From NCBI GenBank assembly GCA_916610825.1, contig OU744452.1:14860110-14924109 (forward strand): 64,000 bases of DNA. The letters run 5' to 3'. Positions 23,001 through 38,000 of the stretch are shown in pieces. The position numbers were made by a program, and so were the translations under genes. This DNA comes from Haliclystus octoradiatus. Taxonomy: Eukaryota; Cnidaria; Staurozoa; Stauromedusae; Haliclystidae. Below the pieces are notes generated by a model. The model had not been told where the DNA came from. It worked only from the letters and a program-made list of their open reading frames with translations, and did no database searches. Positions within the stretch are counted from its first letter, which is position 1. Each line of letters starts with the position of its first letter.

Positions 23001-26000
23001 TAGTGTTTCATAGAGGTTGCACAGCAAAACAAACTTCCTAGCAGTACTTTTTTAATTGGGTGTGACTATTATATGAGCATTTTGCGAAATAGGTAATAAT
23101 TAATCAAATTATCATTATTATTCATAATCAGCATATAATCAGCGATAAAGATAAGAATTATACACTCATCTATATAAAAGAGTGGATTAAGCAAAGATAA
23201 AACTAGAAAGAAAGATTTCTAATGCTAATAGCGTTCCAACGTAGATGCTATGATTCGATGGCGGTCATTCCGCTATTCCAGTATGAACACTTTATAAAAA
23301 CTACTTTAATAATTGAATTATCGGGGAAAGGCTACTATAATCGATAGGCTACTTTTATGTATTCTACGGTGCTTTGTATTTTTCAATATATGTCTATTTG
23401 AATGATAAACCCGTCAACTTCCTCTTGACTTTTGTAAATAAGCGGACGCCATTTTGTTTGAGTGAACACAAATCGTCAGACGTGGCTTCAAAGTTTGACT
23501 TGATTCTCTATCTAGTATTTTATATATTTGTGACGGTTCGTGGCAGAATCAACATTTCAATAAAATTTTGGATTACAGTTCATTTGATCATGTAATTTAG
23601 AATTTTAATTTATTTTCAAGTCTTCGATTTGTTTTCATTGAACTATACATCGTCACACTTCATGGGGGTAATAAATGCACGAAAAGGGGACAAACATTCA
23701 CACAGGCACGGCGATTTACGATCCATTTGTATATAGATTTTGGACGACTCTATCCCATTTTATTTATTAAAATACGTTTAGCTTCTCAATAGATCAGTGC
23801 AATTATACCTTTTGGATGTAAAAACGCTGGCATCCAGAAAGGTTCGTTGTAACAAACTACTGTCTCCTTTTTGACATCTTTGCTAATTGTCATCATTCTA
23901 TTGAAGAACTCAACATGTTTCTCCAGTTGTATGCACCATAATGCTAATGTTTCATTGGTACTTCTGGATAGCTGTTGGAATTGAAATGCAAAAATTGGTA
24001 TAATTTCAATAGAAGATTTTCACATCGGCTACATTTGTCTAGTAAAACAATAAATCTCGGGGTCACGGTCTTTTCAAAATCCCGGGGGGGGGGGGTAACT
24101 TCAAATGGTTGGCATACGGGGACGTGCCAATTGTTGAGGGTACCTTTTTATGGTCTTCGAAAATTTTTGAGGTTTCCATTTCAGATAAAATTTTCGAGAT
24201 ATTGTTTTTCAATGAGCAAAAAATATTGATGTAAACCCACGAAATTGCAATCAATTCTCAAATATGCTTCAATAAAACATTATTTGGGGTATACATTTCG
24301 GCTTGAATAAAATATTTGAGGTATCAATTTTGAGGGTAAAATTCTGAATTCAAATTGTCACCCCCCGTTCAATTTACACCACCCGGGTGAGGACACCCAT
24401 ACATCGGCTGTACGGAAACGTGCCATTTTTAAGGGGTGCCTTTTCCAGATTTTTGTGAAATTTTGCAGTGTCATTTTAGAACTTTTCCTTTGTTTTGCTG
24501 CTCGTAAAAACATAAAATTAAATGGTCTTTATTCTCATTTGCTGTGAAATCTTACGGGTTTCCTCTTATTTTGAAAATGGCACACCCCGTCAAAAAATTA
24601 CCAAAGTTCGAAGGGGGCTGCCAATGAGCTACCAGTGAACATGAAATAGCATTTATTTGGGTTGGATCGCTTGCTTTCATTTTATTTCATTACTAACCTT
24701 CCATTGTTTTGGAACTTTATTATTTATAATCTCTTTGTGTATGTTATCAAGATGATCAGTGAATAATGTATTACCATCGATAGCCGATTGAAGATTTAAG
24801 ATATCGGATTGGATATTATCGAGAAGATTATTATATGAGGTAATCTCTCTCTTGAGTGCAACGCTGATCGGATTACTTTTAAAATTACTAATGTCTTTTG
24901 ATTTGTGTATTCGATTTAGTGCAGGCTTGTCTGAAACAGAAAAATTAAAAACAAGGTATCATCATCATCATCATCATCATCATCATTCCACCTGTCAAAA
25001 CAGTTTATAAACGTTAAATGGCACGGTTTTTATGGACTATTAATGAACTATTTATGACATGGCATAAACATTTTATAAATATGCTTGCAAAGTTCATGAT
25101 TTCATCAAATTCTTTAACAGGGACACTTTACATGATAACGAAGGCTAACAATAATTGAATATATATATGGACAACGTTATCAAACGTACAAGATATTGAA
25201 GAAATTTATCAAATATTTATGCAAAGAAAGTTGAAAATGAATATTCCTTCTATCCATACAATAGGTACAAGGAGTAAGGAGAAGAACAGAGATAATCAAT
25301 GATTCAATGAAAATACTTTTTATAATTTGGAATGCGTATTTCGGATATTGGGAGATTTCTATTTTACATGTATAGAGATAAGTTTTGTACTCGTAAATGT
25401 TGTTCTTCTGTTTTCGCTTTCTAAGAAGATTCCCTTTAAAAATGCATTCTTAGTGAACTTTTTCTGTCTCAAACATTTTACGATAATGTTACTGTTTAAC
25501 AATTTATTCCAATGTCTATACGTAAAATCATTTATACATCAGCCCCCCAGAATCACATTAAATTGTAAAATATGTTACATGTAACAATCTAAGAGTAATC
25601 TTAAAATTTGATTGGCTGGTTTGTGTGTTTCAAAATTCTAGGATAAACATTTTTTGTAAATTCCTATGAAAATTTGACGATAAAATCGTCTCACACTTTT
25701 TACGATAATGTTACTGTACAGATGTCACCCGTTTATTTCCAATAGAGGTGATACACTGAAAAAAGCCTAAACATTTTATGTTACTGTCAATAAAAAAACA
25801 AACAATATGCCTCTATCACTTCAACGTTAATCTAAATATTTAGAGGTATTTTATAAAGACTTGAGATCCAAGAAAAGATACATTACATAAACGTTGATCT
25901 CAAATAAATCTTTCAAATGGATTCCTATCTTGAAATGTAAGTTAACTTCCTTGATTTTACATCAATTGAAATAATCCTTACCTTCCATAATTAGATCTAT

Positions 26001-29000
26001 TGGTTTTGGAAGATGTGATAGAATATCTAAGAGGTGTTCTTTATTCCCATCGGATTCATCATTATGTCTGTAATCAAGCACAATAATAGGCTTTTGTTAT
26101 ACACCAATAGTAGTACAGTAGTATAGACAGTCACATTATAGGAATGTGCCGCCCCTCTTACATCTAATATATTTGCTACATAAAGAACGCCACAAATCAC
26201 GGTCAGACATAGCTGACAAAGAAACTTGTAAATAACACAATTCACAATACCCCATTAGAGTTATACCAATAGATTTATACCAATATAAATATATCAATAG
26301 AGTTACACCCTTTTAAATACACCAATATAATAGACCAATAGAGTTATACCAATATATTTATACCAATATAACAACACCTATAGAACTATACCATAGAATT
26401 ACATCAATATGAAGACTCACAGATTCTGAAGTATAAGCCTCAAATCTATTTCCGGCAATTTATTCCAATGTCTATACGTAAAATCACTTTTACTTCAGCC
26501 CCCTAAAATCACCCTAAACTATAAATATGTTATTATGCTATAATCGAGAGTCATTCTAAAATTTGATTGGCTGGTTTGTGTGTTTCAAAATTCTACGATA
26601 AACTTTTTTTTTTAATTCCTATCGAAATTTGACGATAAAATTAGATGTTCAAAGCTGAAGAAGAATAGGAAACTACAACTGATATTATTAGATGAATTAG
26701 AGCAATCTCTATTCATATGGAGCACGAAGTTTTTCTTGTATCAGACATCAAAACTTACAAACATCATTAATCCATCATAATGCTAGTACTTACCGTGATT
26801 GGTTTCTACTCTCACGGTAAAGATCATTCAAAGTAGCGATGAATTGATGTGTTTTAGCACAGGCTACGTGAATGTGAGAGTTGGCATGAAAACCACATAA
26901 TTTGGATGTACGATTCCGCTGGTGAGCACGATTGATTAGACTTGTAAGATGCATAATTGTGACAGAGCAAGATTGCACAGTCTGAAATACAATGTTTGCA
27001 GAATGGTATGATTTTATTGTCTACAGTGGAATACCTGTCCATATGCCAGTGCTTGCAATCTAACAATCTGACAACAATACACACGCAACCTTGACATGTA
27101 TATTTTTCAATGTCATGTATCCACAAAACGAGCAATCTAGCAGCTTCTGTCACCAGTGCTATATACGGGGACGTTGAAATGTTGAAGGGTACCTTTTCCA
27201 AAAATTCAGGGACAAAAATTTGGGTTTTCCTTGCAATGAAGATTTTTCAAGGCATACATTTAAACTTTTGGTCAATTTTTAAATTTTTCTTAAATCTTTT
27301 CTCTCGTCTTTTTTAAGGTAATATGTTCCTTTTAAAATATATCTGGGGTATCTTTTTCATGATATGAACATTTGCTGTGGTCATTCTGTCAAAGTTCCAT
27401 TTGAACAACCACGTTGCAGCGCAATGGAAGTTACCGCCTGGTCCTATATACAAATTAGAAGTTATAATCAGGGTCTGATAAGAACTTTCTGAAATCTCAG
27501 AGCATGTTAACGTTCTCTGCTGGATGTTCTCTAGTCATCCAGGATCTAAGATTATGTATGATTTGCACTTTTATAGTAATCACTCATTTATAGTATACAA
27601 ACAACCAACAGAGCAGATATGTGGCGCGCACGTTCAGATTCAGCACAGAAGATACCAGGGAATTCGGCAAAACATTTCAGACAATTATCAAGCCGAAATT
27701 CACCTGAAGTTCCTACAGGATGTCATCAAATAGGATGAAATGTTAATACATTTAAAATTCCTTTCCTTAAAACACAGCAACAAATCATTATCGCAAGATG
27801 ACTATATATGGACTTGCAATACAGATAATTCGTCGTAGCAAATAATAGATTATTTGAATAATTATCGAGAGACACATTGAAAAAGCTCTATAACTACTAG
27901 GAAAATATACTTCACGTTTTATTATTAAGATAATACTGACAGCGTACCTTATCAAGGGAAGGCTGCTCAAAGTTTTCAATTGACATTCTCAATGTTGTTT
28001 CTAGTAATGTTGATAAACGATGTTGGTCTCGAGGATCTGTGATTTTCCCACCATAAACAAGTGAGCCGATCACATAGGCAAGTTTCGATACAGGGTATCT
28101 AGATTTACTTTCAGAGAGATCTTTCATGATGTTTGCAGATATCTTAAAGGAGACAAAATCATACATAAACAACTAAACTATATAAATGGGAAACAATAAC
28201 GAGGCAAATACTTTAGTATCACACATTTATTTTGCGATCATCAGTCAGACTCCTGCTATTGAAACCTTCTTTGAACGGTCACCTGTCCATAGCGCCCAAT
28301 TTCATACCCCAAAATGAAGAACGTATGACATGCCTGAAGCACAATAAAACCTATTAGATCCCTTGAATCATCAATTGTAGATTTAAGTAAAACAGATGAT
28401 AGCTACATTGCAGTGAAACCTGTAAACACAGCCAGCTATGAGAGGTAGATTAATTGACCACTATATGCAGGTGAGTGACCTTTATATACAGGGTTGATTC
28501 AATAGAAAACGCTATTGATTTAATTGATAATTGCTATTTAAGACATTGCTAGAGTGACCACTATACCCTGGGATCCTTAAAACAGGGTTGAATCAATAGA
28601 AAATACTACTTTAGACATATCAAAAGTGACGAATGTTGATAGATGGCAACTGTATAGAGGTGGCCATTATAACAGGTTTGACTGTCCTTATGCCTCCGAT
28701 AAAGAAATAAAGTACACTATACAGCAGGGGTTTGTATACATGTCAGTCATGTTTGAATATGGAGACAAAATCTATACAATTCACTGCTATTATTACCTCT
28801 AAATCTGCTAATGTAAAATCATATGGAACATTCCAGCCAATAGATCCATAAAGTTTACGTTGCTGAATAATTGAGTGGAAAAAACAAAGACGAATAACAA
28901 GTTGTTTATAACTATCATCTGATTGGTTCGACTGTTGAGCATGTGACGTCGGACAGTTGATTGTCAAATCGTTATCTTGCAACATAGTTGATATCGATTG

Positions 29001-29042
29001 ATGAAAGTCTGTAGATAGACTTGCTGCATTTTCAATTGTTTG
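20060..29042 (-). CDS. Dynein heavy chain exons 33-41: C-terminal domain and stop
   Basis: Exon 29042-28797 codes [34 protein letters not shown]; 28142-27948 has [20 protein letters not shown]; 26981-26794 has [20 protein letters not shown]; 26067-25982 has [15 protein letters not shown]; 24930-24698 has [20 protein letters not shown] and ends VPKQW; 23971-23809 has [10 protein letters not shown]; 22981-22857 has [19 protein letters not shown]; 22077-21934 has [15 protein letters not shown]; the last, 20227-20060, has [10 protein letters not shown] and ends VTSGVALIC then TAG. This is the complete C-terminal domain seen in axonemal heavy chains. Confidence 0.95.
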
Positions 29043-32000
29043 CTGTGAAATAAAAAAAAATAAAAATGTTATTGAAATACAGTACTGAGATCGCTTTGTG
29101 TATTTTCGTTATTGAAAGCATAGAAAAGCATAGGTTATATATGTTCTGATCAGGAAATACAGCTTTGCAAGACTATATCACTTGAATCATGTGTGATGTT
29201 TCCGGTTTTAGCACGAACTCTTGTTCATGTAGCTTTGAAGGATTTTCGTAGTTAATTCTAACATACCTTTAAGTTGGAAAATAAATAAACACGTTGGAGC
29301 TGCTTTAGAATGAAGGATAGCGACAAGAGACTACACGTAGTACACGTAGTGAACATTGGCTAAAACGTTTCGATATCACTAATAGCATCGTCTATGATCC
29401 TATGAATGTATCGAAACGTTTTTATCAACAACTACGTGCAGTTTGTCATCGCTATTCTTCATTCAAAATTGTTTACAGGAAAATTTTTAATAAAATTTGA
29501 GTTGACATTGAAAATGTTCTTGAATCTAGTGTGAAATGTTCTTGCTTAAGATGATTACCGAAAGTGAATTTTGTACAGGATTGTCTTTAAGTGATGTTTT
29601 TAGGCTACAAATAACACATTTACCTTGGCGGAGTCACGTAGAATCGAGTTAGAGAAATTCGTTGTTGGCATGGTGCTGAGCCAAAGTCTAAAATCAGGAT
29701 CAACCATGGTCGATGGATCTCTTATCCTAATAGAGCAAAATAAAATAATTATCTATATTTGATATATTGCCAATGAGAGGAAAATGTTAACTCCTAAATT
29801 AAGACAATATATAATTAGGACTCATTATAGCAATGTGATCATTTTGAATTGGGAATACATTCTTCGAAATTCAAATTCAAAATTCAAACTACATAATTCA
29901 AATTATGACAAAAGCATCATCAAATGTTTGAATAAATGATTTCAAATAAGCGAGTTAATTGATTTTGTGAAGACCCTCATGAAAATCTGAATGAAAAATG
30001 TGGTCTCATGATCAAATAATAATAATTTATTTCCACTTGTATTCTACTACATGTACGTAAATACAGCAGTTGCCAAAATAAGCACATTTTACAGGATGAT
30101 GAGATCTGATTATTTCCTGTAGATTTGCTATAAAATAAGCAAGAAGATAATCCTATCGAAGGGGGTAAGCAAGAAGATAATCCTATCGAAGGGGGTAAGC
30201 AAGAAGATAATCCTATCGAAGGGGGTAAGCAAGAAGATAATCCTATCGAAGGGGGTAAGCAAGAAGATAATCCTATCGAAGGGGGTAAGCAAGAAGATAA
30301 TCCTATCGAAGAGGGTAAGCAAGAAGATAATCCTATCGAAGGAGGTAAGCAAGAAGATAATCCTATCGAAGGGGGTAAGCAAGAAGATAATCCTATCGAA
30401 GGAGGTAAGCAAGAAGATAATCCTATCGAAGGGGGTAAGCAAGAAGATAATCCTATCGAAGGGGGTAAGCAAGAAGATAATCCTATCGAAGGGGGTAAGC
30501 AAGAAGATAATCCTATCGAAGGGGGTAAGCAAGAAGATAATCCTATCGAAGGGGGTAAGCAAGAAGATAATCCTATCGAAGGGGGTAAGCAAGAAGATAA
30601 TCCTATCGAAGGGGGTAAGCAAGAAGATAATCCTATCGAAGGGGGTAAGCAAGAAGATAATCCTATCGAAGGGGGTAAGCAAGAATACATGCTCTATAAG
30701 TGTCTTTTAGTACGAATGCTGTCACATGAAATGCGCATCAATATCATTAATTTTTGTTCTTGAAATGAGCATCAGCTTTCTTGTTTTACGCAATTACGAA
30801 TTTAGTTAATCTATCTTTCCTAAATCAATTTACGCACACATCAATAATTGTGATCCTCTTTTTAGCTTTGCTAACTGAGATCTTCAGATAGGCTGCGAAT
30901 GTGATGTTCGCTTACGTTTCAACCAGACCCTGTAGTTTTGGCATGAATGATAATGCTAAGTGACAATTTTGTAATAAAACCCAACGATTTCTCAACCCGT
31001 AAGCTTTCTTAACAACATCAATCGCTTTTTGTCCTTGTCCTCTACCAAGTGATACAACCTCTACTCCAGTTGTCGAGCCTCTCTTTTCTTGCGCAAATCG
31101 TAAAAACACTGCTGTTGAATCAACTCCTTTGATAAAAATAGAACAGATGAATGGTAATAAAAGGTTAACACACACTTGCGGTGTTTGTATTCATATTTAC
31201 TACATGAGGAATGTTGGAAGACACCAGTGAAGTATTAAAAGCTCGAGCCGGAGGTGCATAAATTCTGCAGATGTATATACAAAAAAGTTCCCTAAAGTGC
31301 ATTCTACAGGTATGATCAGCGAACATTTATGGAGCACAGTGACATCCAATTCCATGGAGTTGTACACAGAACACAGATGCTTGGCTAGATCCCCTGTATG
31401 CCATTCACATCAGTGCATACAAATGATCCGGGGAATGATCTCAGGATATCATTATGCATAAGCAAGTAACAATTATTTTCACACACATACCTGAAGCCAC
31501 AGTTATAACTATTGGCATTCGACAATTTGAAGCATCGTAAACACCACTCAAACTATTATCCTGAATCAACATAAATCTCTTTCCTAAGATCTTGGATGTA
31601 TAGCTTGTCATTGATTCAAGGAATTTATCAGGTTGGAAACATTTCACTAACATTAATCGTTGAAAATCAGATAAAGATGCTGGAGACCAATCATTATCTA
31701 AAATAAACAATACAATGATGAAAAATAAACAAACAATTTAAAACAATAATATACGTTATTATGATGAATAAATGTTAGAATATTTGTACTATATTAAAAA
31801 TAATAATATGCAAACCATTTGAGAGAATGCTCGATATATAGTGAAGTAGACATATGTATAATGAAACAAAGATTACTCAAGTTTTACCGTCACTCTGATT
31901 GGTTGTTAATACACAATGGAAGATAAATCAAGGTCTAATTATATCACATATTGGCGTGGCAACAGCTTAAAAATTTCCAGGTGTTGCCATGGCAATATTT

Positions 32001-35000
32001 GAACAATGTCAACTGCCATGTTAGAGCACATTGTTTGCAACTCAAAACTGATCTGGAAACCCCTGATTGTTTTTCATTATCACCTTTGAAGTATACTTTC
32101 ACATCGATGACATAAGTTAATTAATTAAAATTAATTAAACAAAAGCAAAGTTCAGGCTCTACTGTTCCAAAACTCCTTAAAAACATTTTCTCGAAATTGC
32201 CACATTTTTACTGACAACAAGAATATACGCACTTGCGTGTAGCCCCTAGCTAGAAAGCTTTTTCTTATTTTAAGTACACATTTTCTAAAAGTTTTGTTAT
32301 TTTGCCAAGAAACATTCTCTAATAAAGAAAATATATCTTCCACATAAATGATTTCCATGTGAATGAACTGATTACTTGTGGTAAGTAGTAATTAGATGTA
32401 GTGATGTTACCTCAGTCAGTTTGAGAATTCTGTAACATTTTGAAAGGATTGACCCTTAGTAGGATTTGGATTTGCATGTGATGCCGGAGGCGGTATTCGG
32501 ATGTAATTCTCTGCTGATAATTTTTGACAGTGGGATGTGGGGTATTATTTTGAATATCTAAAGTAAACTGCTGAGATATATACAACGCATATGAAAGTTG
32601 AGGCACATAACTGCAAAAAATATAGACTTATCATATGTTGGTTCTTTTGTATTGCGACTAGTGTAAAGATAAATTACAGACAACATTTCAGGAAAATTTC
32701 ATGAATATGGATATATGGTCACCCCCTAATATATTATCAGTTAGAGGGCTAACCATAAAATGTTACCTATTTTAGCAGATGATAAAAATCCGAGTGGTTC
32801 ATCACAAGCTAAATAGTGCAACCAAAATTCTTCATTTTCCTCAAGATGGTTGACAAGTCCATTGAAGTCAGGAAAACAAGTAACCAGACTTTCACAATCA
32901 TTCCGTATCTCCTTTGTCATCCATTTTGGAAAACGAATTTCTTTTTTCTTTAAACTATTGTCAATATTTACATACGTTGATTTAATCAACCAGTCAATTT
33001 CTTCCTTCAACAAATTTGAGTTGTTCATTTTTTCCAACATTGATTGACAGCATAGATGAAATAAAAAGACCAATCGATGCTCATGAGATAAACCACGTGA
33101 TACAAAAGCGTAAGTTTCATAAGTAAGACATTGAATGATAGGCTGTAATGTTGATTCGGTTGGTTCAAATACTGTTGTGTTAGACATATGCCTTTTTGAG
33201 CTCATCTAAAATTATAATTACAATTTTTCAATAACGGATGATAATGTATCAATACAGTAAGCAATTAGTGTAGGTCCAGTACTGTACCTTGTGTGATAAA
33301 CTTTTAGATCACTAAATAGCGAAAATAATTTGGAAGCAATGGTAGAACTTTTTGAGTAATTCTACAGAATTTAGATTATTACTTTTTGCAGCCAAGTATA
33401 AAGTTAACAAAATATTTTAGTCAATGCCGCTATTTGAAGCATTGCTCAATTTTATTTCATCAACTGATTTCTAACCATATTCATCAGAGCTATCCATTTA
33501 CAAGAGTTGAGGGCACTCTTTCATGTGCCACTCGGCTCCTATTGGATAGATACCAGTCACATGATTTTATGGAACCCCGTTTTTAATCCGTCAAACCAAG
33601 GCTCGCGAAATTTGAACAGAGCACGCGGAAATAATATCCGACATAAATAGGGTCGACTCATAAAAAGTCGAAAATCAAAAGTTTTTGTGACTTGACTACT
33701 TTGCAAAGTTTTTTCGATAAACGAATAGGTAATATTTGAGAAATAAGCCTTTGAAAAAGTGAGAGTTTCAAATCTTGAGTTACGGAGAATGAAAGTTAAG
33801 TGACGTCATACTGTAAAAATTTCTATCACGACGAATGAGCGCAATAAGCATAAAGTCACGACATTTATCGAGCATCCTTCCATAACAACAACACGATTTT
33901 CGAATATTTTGTTCGTAAAAACATGCTACGAAGAAATGCTCGATAGTTGTGGTGATCTTATCGCGCTCAATCGTCGCGACAGGAATTTTTACAGTATAAC
34001 ATCACTCAACTTTCATTCTCCGTTTCCCAAGATTTGAAATTCTCACTTTTTCAAATGCTTAATACTCAAAAAATACTTATCCGTTTATCGAAAAAAAATG
34101 ACAAAGTAATCAAGGCAATTAGTAACAGTTAAGGTAAAATTTTAATTTTCAATTTTTTATGAGTTGACCCTATTAAGAACGGTAAACAATTCACAATAGC
34201 TCAATAAACCGTTATTTCTATTTATAGCTCAATAACTGATTGCTAACCATAATCATAACTGATATGAATAATTTGTATTCACAATGCTGAAAGGGTTGTT
34301 CAAATAATCACTATAGACACTATGAGTTCTATATAAAGATATGACTTGATGTAAGATGTAATACTGTATATTTATTTCTATTTGAAACATAATTCTAAAA
34401 TATCACGAAGGTTTTCTGCGATCTGATTGGTCGAAAGAGCGTGCATGAAATCCTAGGGTAAGACATGGCTCCGAAAACCGGGAAAAACCGCAAGCTTCAA
34501 AAAGTTTTTGATCTGTGATAAAATACAGAATTCATAACTTTTTGATAACAATCCAATAAATATCTCAATAATGGCTACGATTTACAGAACGACATTTAGC
34601 TCAAGATGTTTTTATTTATCGAAAAGCGTGGTAAATGAGTTATTGGTCGTGTAACATGCAAAATAAAAACACAGAATGAAAGACAATTATAGGCTACGCT
34701 GTTTCAAGGTAAACCTAAAATTTAAATAACAATTACTGCATTAATTTGCTAAAGAACTATTGTACCACTTGTATTACAGACGTTCTTGTATATGTCTTTC
34801 TTTATTCGACAAAATTATTGCAGTTCTTGACAGTGCAGACATCATAGTATCTTTCTAGAAACAATGTTTTTCTAGGAAGTTAAAAACATTGTTTCTAGAA
34901 AGATACTATGATGTCTGCACTGTCAAGAACTGCAATATCTGTTGTGACTATTAAATCTTATTTCTTCATTGCTCATTCTTCTAGTCCCCTTCATAATTCT

Positions 35001-38000
35001 TTCCTCCTCATTAACCATATAGTTGGTTTTCCAACTGAGTTTATTATCTACTGTAATTAAATCATATTTTCAAATGTATTTCACACCTTTTATAATATTG
35101 TTTATTCTATATTTTCAAATGTATTTGAAACATTTTATAATTTATTCTGTTCATTTAGCCATATTTAATATTACTATTATTATCATTCTCATTGTTTACT
35201 ATTCTTATTTAAATGTTGTTTTAAATTTTACAAATTATCTAAATATAACATTTCTTTAATCATTCTATAAATTTACAGGTATCCCAAATAAACAAGCATT
35301 GATTGCTTCAGGGATTAACCTTATCATGTATCACTAATTAACTTTCAACTATGTTGATTTGTAAATTATTATTATTAAGTGTTTTACATGATTAAATAAA
35401 CATCTATCTAAAATCTATCTTGTTGTGGGATTCTCTTTGCTTGGTTTATGGATTGAAATTGAATTTTAAATTGTGAATTCATGAATTGAAAATTCGCCGT
35501 CGAATGAGATTCCGACATTTGTTTTATTTTAGAAAAGGGTTACCACATGCTTGCAAATGTTTGTATTCATATTTACTAAACTCGAAAATGTTGGGAGACA
35601 CTCGGGAAGCTAAAAATCACTCGCTCGGAGCTCGTGATTTTTTAGCGCTTCACTCGTGTCTCCCAACATTCTCTCGTTTAGTAAATATGAATACAAACAT
35701 GGCAAGTATGTGGTAACCCTTTACTGAATAATCACTACATTAATGACACCAAAACCATGAAAAATTAGTGAAACTTCATTGCATTTTTATGGCATTTTCA
35801 AGGTAATTTTCCATTTTAATATCGTCAATATGGATGTTCTCATGACTTCTCACAAAACTTTCATGGCATTTTCATGGTTTTGGTGTTGGTAGTGCTACAG
35901 TTGTCGTTGCCGCATTCAAAAATTTCTCCAACAACATACTAACCTTTCTAACTTGATTAATGAGACCACCCGTTGAACAATCAATGCCTTCATAACCAAG
36001 ACAACGTTGAAATAATTCAACAAACCATTTCAATGAGAATTCATACATTGAACCCAAATGACTAATATCATCGATTAAGAAATATAGCATTGTGCCTCGG
36101 TTTGCAATTGGTAGATATAAAATTCTTTGTTGCTCAATTGTTGTCTGTAGATGAATGGATTGATTTAAATGTTCTTGTATAGCCAATGATGTAGTTTTGA
36201 TTTCTTCAAGTGTATCTACTAATGTACCATCATCAAGAATATTATTATTACACAAATCAAGGAGTTCTAATACATGGTCTTCTAACGATTGAATTTTTGA
36301 TCTATCTTCATGTAAAGATTTCAAAATTTCAATTCTTTGAATTTCCAAATCCGATCTCAAATGGTTGACTGTTACTGATAATAATTGATCTTTTAAACCA
36401 TCATTTGTGATATAAAAATTAACAATATTAAGATAGTTTAATAAATGTGGAGATAATTTCTTTGATGAACGATCACGTGTTATAATGTATAATTTGAAAT
36501 TTTGATTAATCTCAATCTCGCTATCATGTATTTTTATTGATCCTTTTTTGTCGTACATGCAAAGCGTGTACATAATTGAGGGTAACTCATGGTTTATAAC
36601 CTATGGAGGAAAAAACAAACGAATGTAATACGATTAGACGAAAAATAAACATGAAGCCTGCATAAAACAGCTGAAGAGTTCATGAACAGTTCATGAACAG
36701 TTTATAAATGTTAAATGACCCCAATTTTCATGAACTATTCATGAATTGTTCATGAACCCCAACAGACAGTTCATGAACAGCTCATGAAAATTGGAGCCAT
36801 TTAACGTTCATGAACAGTTCATAAAAATCTGGGGCCTTTATAACGTTCCTGAACTGTTCATGAACTCCTGAAATGTTTTTCGCCAGTTGACAGACAATTG
36901 TGTTTCAATCCTGTGTTAACTCCAACAAACTGAGTACCTCTGAAGTAGGTCAGAGGAAATATTTATTATCCCTGTGAAAACAATTCATGAATGTTAAATG
37001 GTCCAATATTCATGAGCAACTCATGAACAAATCCATGAAAGCAGGCCATTGACGTTCATAAACTAGTTTATGACCTGTTATGACCATGTAATTATGGATG
37101 TTTGTGAAGTTCAAGAACTGTTCATACAAAAGGCCATAAAAAAGATCATGAGCTAGTTCATGAACTGTTCATGGAGAATCTTCATGAACTAGTATATTTA
37201 AAGTCATATCATTTTACCTCGAGAATGACTTTGGATCCAAGACGTAGAGCATTCTCAATTGATCTTGTCAGATTAACATCATTTGATTTCAACTGCATCA
37301 ACTCATTAGCAGATGTCATACTTTTTATCCAATCAGAAGCTTGCATTTGTGGATCAATAATAAATGATGGCAATTGACACGTGTCAATCAAAACAGCATT
37401 TTCAATTGAATGGCAATCATTTGGTAACCCATAGCTGAACCATTTTTCAATTTCTATTTGACCAATCATAAATCTAGACCAATTGAAATCTTTGCTGATA
37501 AGTATAGAATGTTGTTGACAAATTCCAGGAAGGCTCTCTTTAAATAATGATCTTGCTGATGTTGATAATTCACCACAGAATGTTGTCATTGCAGCGGTTA
37601 AAACACATTCACCAGCTAAGTACATTTCCTTGTTATTTAAATTATCAAGATCATCTTCCCAGCGAACCTTTACAACCAACACAATAGTTTAAAGTTGGAT
37701 AAACACAATATTGTAGTGTCAAATGAATTTAGATTATCCGTCATGTCACGTAATCTAGGTGGCCAGACTAGTTTAATATATGAGAAATGAGAATGTGCAA
37801 TTGTGTATTGAGAAATATACTGTGAAATCTGTATATAACAGCTAGCAATGAGAGGTAGACAAATTGACTACTAAAAGACAGTTGGCTTCTTATATACAGG
37901 GTTGATTCGATAGAAAGTATACTATTATAAACATAGTAAGAGTGACTACTATAGACAGGTAGCCACTGTATAGAGGTGACTGTAGTAGCCAGTGTCCGAT

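Noticed and set aside
30136-30685. CRISPR-like array
   Set aside because: Units are contiguous with no spacers, and the DNA is eukaryotic.
29977-30690. Long repetitive - strand open frames ([10 protein letters not shown] and [10 protein letters not shown] repeats)
   Set aside because: They are translations of the 30-bp intronic minisatellite in two frames; dynein exons lie on either side on the same strand and splice across it.
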